From NCBI RefSeq assembly GCF_014692515.1, contig NZ_JACOIK010000008.1, positions 227,464-291,463 of the forward strand: 64,000 nt of DNA, written 5' to 3'. Each line of letters starts with the position of its first letter. Position 1 is the stretch's first letter. The notes under the pieces are model-generated. The model did no database searches, had not been told where the DNA came from, and saw only the letters and a program-made list of their open reading frames with translations. The DNA comes from Sphingobacterium micropteri (GTDB taxonomy: Bacteria > Bacteroidota > Bacteroidia > Sphingobacteriales > Sphingobacteriaceae). Of this stretch, positions 60,926 through 64,000 are shown piece by piece. A program made the translations under genes and the position numbers.

Positions 60926-61188
60926 TGATGGAAACAATCAGAATAGACAGCGACAATATCAAATATTTCTCCAAGATCGATAAGCTATTTGGAGACGGAA
61001 AAGTGAAATTTGATGCCCATGGAAGATTAAGGTATTTACATGGCGCACCCGTCGGTGATATGATTTTTGTAAGGAATGACAAAAACGGCAACCCTATTTA
61101 TCGCGAAATTGCGGAAGAATGGTTCGATCCTGAAAGTCAAAAAGCACGCGATTTTAAATGGCCGGAAGAGAGCAGTCTGAAACATTAG
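60925..61188 (+). CDS. Small protein of unknown function
   Basis: An 87-aa protein (start 60925 or 60928). No signal peptide or membrane span. It holds KIDKLFGDGKVKFDAHGRLR and GAPVGDMIFVRNDKNGNPIY, then an acidic, Trp-containing end. Family not recognised. It lies between the XRE gene and a PLDc_N-type membrane protein in the same direction. Confidence 0.5.
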   Translation: MMETIRIDSDNIKYFSKIDKLFGDGKVKFDAHGRLRYLHGAPVGDMIFVRNDKNGNPIYREIAEEWFDPESQKARDFKWPEESSLKH

Positions 61189-61234
61189 GTACCTGAAACT
61201 TTAATCAAATTATTCTTCAACAAACACAAATAAC

Positions 61235-61480
61235 ATGAACTTACTTTTTTTGAACTTAGGCGCTCAAGAGCTGGTAATTATCCTCCCTCTATTAGTACTT
61301 TTCTTTTATACCGCGTATCACGCAGTTACAAACAAGAGTTTAACCACTTACCAGCGCTCACTCTGGATACTAATTATCGTATTGGGTAATCTCTTGGGTT
61401 GGATTCTGTATTGGGCGATCGGAAAAAAGGGGGATGCCATAGCACCGTGGGAGTATAGGAGGAATAAGAGGATACAGTAA
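61235..61480 (+). CDS. PLDc_N-domain small membrane protein
   Basis: An 81-aa protein with two membrane spans (about 10-30 and 42-63). The segment WILIIVLGNLLGWILYWAIG followed by a basic end is the phospholipase D nuclease N-terminal (PLDc_N) fold that in full-length cardiolipin synthases anchors the enzyme; here it stands alone, as often in Bacteroidota. Role unknown. Confidence 0.75.
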   Translation: MNLLFLNLGAQELVIILPLLVLFFYTAYHAVTNKSLTTYQRSLWILIIVLGNLLGWILYWAIGKKGDAIAPWEYRRNKRIQ

Positions 61481-61498
61481 TCTTTCAATGGCAATGCA

Positions 61499-61885
61499 AT
61501 GAATGCAATCAAAGTCGTGTGCGGCATAATTTACAAAGATAGTCGTGTCCTTATCTGTAGACGAAAAGTCGAAAAATCTCTAGGTGGTTATTGGGAATTC
61601 CCAGGAGGCAAAGTCGAAGACTTTGAAACAAACGAAGATTCTTTAAAACGCGAACTACTTGAAGAGCTAGGTTTAGATGTCGCCATTGACTATCATTTTA
61701 TGGACAATACTCATCAATACGACACAGGAACTATCCAACTTATTTCTTTCAAGTGCTCAACAGGTCAATCTGAAATCAAATTAGTTGATCATGACAGGAT
61801 AGAATGGGTACCAACGTCTACCTTATTAAACTGGAAGTTGGCTCCTGCTGATATCCCAATTGCTAAAGCCCTCATGAAGACTTAA
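61499..61885 (+). CDS. NUDIX hydrolase, MutT-like (deoxy)nucleoside triphosphate pyrophosphohydrolase
   Basis: A 128-aa protein with an intact NUDIX box (GKVEDFETNEDSLKRELLEE then LG, about 38-60; REL-EELG core). The short length and ICRRKVEKSLGGYWEFPGGK fit the MutT/CTP-pyrophosphohydrolase group that removes oxidised or modified nucleotides. It starts 18 bp after the PLDc_N gene and precedes the HNH nuclease gene by 55 bp; whether it is part of a defence unit is unclear. Confidence 0.87.
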   Translation: MNAIKVVCGIIYKDSRVLICRRKVEKSLGGYWEFPGGKVEDFETNEDSLKRELLEELGLDVAIDYHFMDNTHQYDTGTIQLISFKCSTGQSEIKLVDHDRIEWVPTSTLLNWKLAPADIPIAKALMKT

Positions 61886-61940
61886 CGCTTTGTAAAAAAT
61901 TCGACCAGATTGATAATACTACAAACCATCATATTGAGAT

Positions 61941-63149
61941 ATGAGATATATACTACCAAAGATAATCGAGGTTTTAGAACAAGCAACATCTCCCCTAACT
62001 GCCAAGGAGATAGAAGACAGATTAAAATCAAAAAATATTTTCCGCCCCGTAGATAATGAAAACACCATCACACAGCAACAGATAAGACGAGCTATCAGAG
62101 ATGATAACAATACTAAAATTGAAACAATAAAATCACCAACTTTAACTTATCGCCTTAAACAATCTAACAGGCAACTATGGGTACTAAAGACAGTGCCTGA
62201 AGAAGATAAAGCTTCTCAAACGGATGATTATCAAGACAGCTTAAAAGAATATTACAACTATGACAATTTTGTTGCTAATTCTCAACAGATAAAAGCTGGA
62301 GATCAGGCCATTGTTATTGATAAGAAAAGTATTCTTGGATTCGTCAATATTAGCAGCATTGATAGCTTACAAGGAAGCAAGACTATCAGAAGGTGTCCTG
62401 AATGTCCCAGCACAACTATAGATAAAAGAAAAACTAAAAAGCCAACATATCGATGTAATAAAGGACATGAATTTGATAAACCTATTGAAGAACTAAAATC
62501 TGTAACAAAATATAGGGCAAACTTCGACCATTTTGTTTCTTCCAACCAGTTCAACAATAACTTAACGCAACTGCGGCCTTTTTATACTAATGGCTACAAC
62601 CAGAATATGTCTATGCAAAGACTGGATCATAGCGCATTAGATCTGTTTGCCAATTTGGACATATCATCAAATAGAGATTCAGGTGACTACATTACTATTC
62701 CATTATCTCCTTATCAGAGTTATACCGAAGAAGATAAAGAAGAGTACAAGATTTCTGATGATGACGAGAGAGAAATAGTGGAACGTGGAATAAAGTTAAG
62801 GAGAGGACAACAAAAATTCAGGGATGCCCTTTTAAAAAGATATAATAATACCTGCGTAATAACAGGATGCAAAATCGTAGATATCCTGGAAGCAGCACAT
62901 ATCAGACCATACAGAGGGAAAAATGATAATCATCCTTCAAATGGATTATTGTTAAGGGCAGATATACATACTCTATTTGATCTAAACTTGATTGCTATTG
63001 ATCCAGACACTATGATGGTCCACTTTCATCCAAAGGTGAAAAATGAGTATGCACTGTATGATGGTATTTTACTAATTACCAATGCTGGCTATAAACCAAA
63101 TGTCGAAGCCCTAGCTTCGCATTACAAAAACTTTAAATCCGGTGCTTAA
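61941..63149 (+). CDS. HNH endonuclease with zinc ribbon and N-terminal winged helix
   Basis: A 402-aa protein. N-terminal winged-helix-like segment (about 1-75, PLTAKEIEDRLKSKNIF), a middle beta domain (about 108-145) leading into a four-ligand zinc ribbon (Cys152, Cys155, Cys172, His176), and a C-terminal HNH_2-type nuclease (about 290-400): TCVITGCKIVDILEAAHIRP (His320), HPSNGLLL (Asn334), DIHTLFD (His343). The catalytic residues are present. The layout suits a modified-DNA-directed restriction enzyme, but this is inference. The AT-rich context and the next gene suggest a defence pair. Confidence 0.8.
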   Translation: MRYILPKIIEVLEQATSPLTAKEIEDRLKSKNIFRPVDNENTITQQQIRRAIRDDNNTKIETIKSPTLTYRLKQSNRQLWVLKTVPEEDKASQTDDYQDSLKEYYNYDNFVANSQQIKAGDQAIVIDKKSILGFVNISSIDSLQGSKTIRRCPECPSTTIDKRKTKKPTYRCNKGHEFDKPIEELKSVTKYRANFDHFVSSNQFNNNLTQLRPFYTNGYNQNMSMQRLDHSALDLFANLDISSNRDSGDYITIPLSPYQSYTEEDKEEYKISDDDEREIVERGIKLRRGQQKFRDALLKRYNNTCVITGCKIVDILEAAHIRPYRGKNDNHPSNGLLLRADIHTLFDLNLIAIDPDTMMVHFHPKVKNEYALYDGILLITNAGYKPNVEALASHYKNFKSGA

Positions 63150-63177
63150 TAAGTGATGAATAACAAAACTTTAGGTT

Positions 63178-63915
63178 ATGCCAATTGATAAGTTACAAAG
63201 CCTTTTATTGCTTGAAGCAAAAAGAATCGAAAATAGTACAAATGCAGATCACCTAACGTCTGTCATTCAGATTATAAAAACGATCGATTACCAATATCAG
63301 TTTAATTTTGGTTTTGAGTACCTTGATGCTATTCAAAAATTAGGAAAGTACGAATACGGGTGGGGTTATGCCTTTTCTTTGTTTTATAAAAAGTATGTTG
63401 GTGAGCTAAAACCGAAAAATATCTTAAAGAAGAATATCATTGATTGGGCAGACTCAGTAGTTTATCTTGCTGGTGGTATTGAACTTTGTAATCAGGCATT
63501 GAATTTCCAGAAAGCTGGTTTGATGAGTATTTCATTAGAAAATGACAACTGCTTTAGATTTACCAAATTATTCGAAAATGATCACGAAAAATATGAGCTA
63601 TTCAGCTTACAATATAACCATTACAAAAAAAACATAAAATTTGAGGAGCGCTTGCAACTGGTGGAAAAAGAAACTCATAAAGTTCGAAACGAATTAATCA
63701 AGTATGTAAACGTAAGTAAAAAAAATGGAATTACTTACGACCTACCAACTCGACTATCAGCATTCTACACAGAGTCTGCTTTTCTACTCGTAAATAGTAC
63801 TGTTACACTTGATGACTTTGATGAAGATGACAAGTTCGGTGACATTACATATAAAGATTTTATCGATTTTGTCTATGATACTCCCTATTTGTTGGACAAC
63901 TTTTTACTAAACTAA
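63178..63915 (+). CDS. Protein of unknown function next to the HNH nuclease
   Basis: A 245-aa protein, mostly helical, with no signal peptide or membrane span. It holds FNFGFEYLDAIQKLGKYEYG near residue 45, a long helical region (about 155-185, ERLQLVEKETHKVRNELIKY), and an acidic C-terminus. Family not recognised. It follows the HNH gene by 28 bp in the same direction and ends just before an IS3-type transposase gene. It could be a partner of the nuclease or a cargo gene of the accessory block. Confidence 0.5.
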   Translation: MPIDKLQSLLLLEAKRIENSTNADHLTSVIQIIKTIDYQYQFNFGFEYLDAIQKLGKYEYGWGYAFSLFYKKYVGELKPKNILKKNIIDWADSVVYLAGGIELCNQALNFQKAGLMSISLENDNCFRFTKLFENDHEKYELFSLQYNHYKKNIKFEERLQLVEKETHKVRNELIKYVNVSKKNGITYDLPTRLSAFYTESAFLLVNSTVTLDDFDEDDKFGDITYKDFIDFVYDTPYLLDNFLLN

Positions 63916-63922
63916 GATATAA

Positions 63923-64000
63923 TTACGATACATTTTTAATTTCCTGATAGAACTTTTCATCGGGTGTTATGCTTCCTAGGGATTTGTGCCTTCTTTCCGT
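63923..64000 (-). mobile_element. 3' end of an IS3-family transposase gene (cut by the window edge)
   Basis: On the minus strand the last 78 bp read TERRHKSLGSITPDEKF and a few more residues, then stop at 63923. This matches the C-terminus of IS3-type integrase-core transposases (the NERRH-SLG--TP-E/D pattern). The gene continues beyond the window. It stands next to the HNH pair and supports an accessory, mobile origin for this end. Confidence 0.8.

Overview
The window looks like the chromosome of a Bacteroidota bacterium of the Sphingobacteriaceae type (Sphingobacterium, Pedobacter or a relative). The evidence is three SusC/SusD pairs, two FecI-type sigma / FecR anti-sigma switches, MauE and DUF6520-like genes, lipoboxes followed by acidic or Ser/Lys residues, a general lack of Shine-Dalgarno sites, and TAnnTTTG-type -7 promoter elements. 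No rRNA, tRNA or CRISPR array was seen.

Layout. 0.04-7.2 kb: ECF sigma, FecR, STN-type SusC and SusD, all on the minus strand. 7.3-8.1 kb: a TspO-like membrane protein. 8.2-17.0 kb: a second ECF/FecR/SusC/SusD locus carrying a sulfatase, so probably for a sulfated glycan. 17.4-21.5 kb: a three-gene operon (SbnA-like PLP synthase, FAD/NAD(P)-binding protein, type III PLP decarboxylase-like protein) that looks like a small-molecule pathway. 21.6-28.0 kb: bestrophin, two lipoproteins, a ZnuD-like TonB receptor divergent from them across a perfect inverted repeat, and an MtfA-like zinc peptidase. 28.1-36.9 kb: an ATPase relic, SDR plus AraC, secreted proteins, TerC, and a pair of proteins sharing a beta-repeat (polymer-forming-like) domain. 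36.9-38.0 kb: debris holding a decayed copy of the terC 3' end and a deletion-fused remnant of a cassette that is intact at 45.8-47.3 kb. 38.0-45.8 kb: an AT-richer resistance/efflux block (FAD monooxygenase, two AraC regulators, DinB, TolC-EmrA-EmrB). 45.8-47.3 kb: a tightly coupled four-gene cassette (FN3 protein, DUF5675 protein, 64-aa protein, holin-like 59-aa protein). 47.3-49.0 kb: repeat arrays around an NlpE-like lipoprotein and a small HTH protein. 49.1-52.5 kb: LytTR and AraC regulators and a MauE-like protein. 52.6-59.6 kb: a DUF6520 protein converging on a third SusC/SusD set with a TlpA-like protein. 60.5-63.9 kb: AT-rich accessory genes (XRE, PLDc_N, NUDIX, HNH nuclease plus partner). 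The last 78 bp are the 3' end of an IS3-type transposase.

The most unusual structure lies just upstream of the four-gene cassette. Four perfect-period 10-bp repeats abut the likely -33 element. They are followed by about 17 degenerate units with an exact 21-bp period (two DNA turns, also seven codons). A shorter copy of the same structure lies 1.2 kb away. A second oddity is the start of the TlpA-like gene, where tandem 24-codon units each carry a hairpin; in two units the arm sequences differ but the 13-bp pairing is perfect in both. All functional statements come from reading the sequence and family knowledge; no searches were run.
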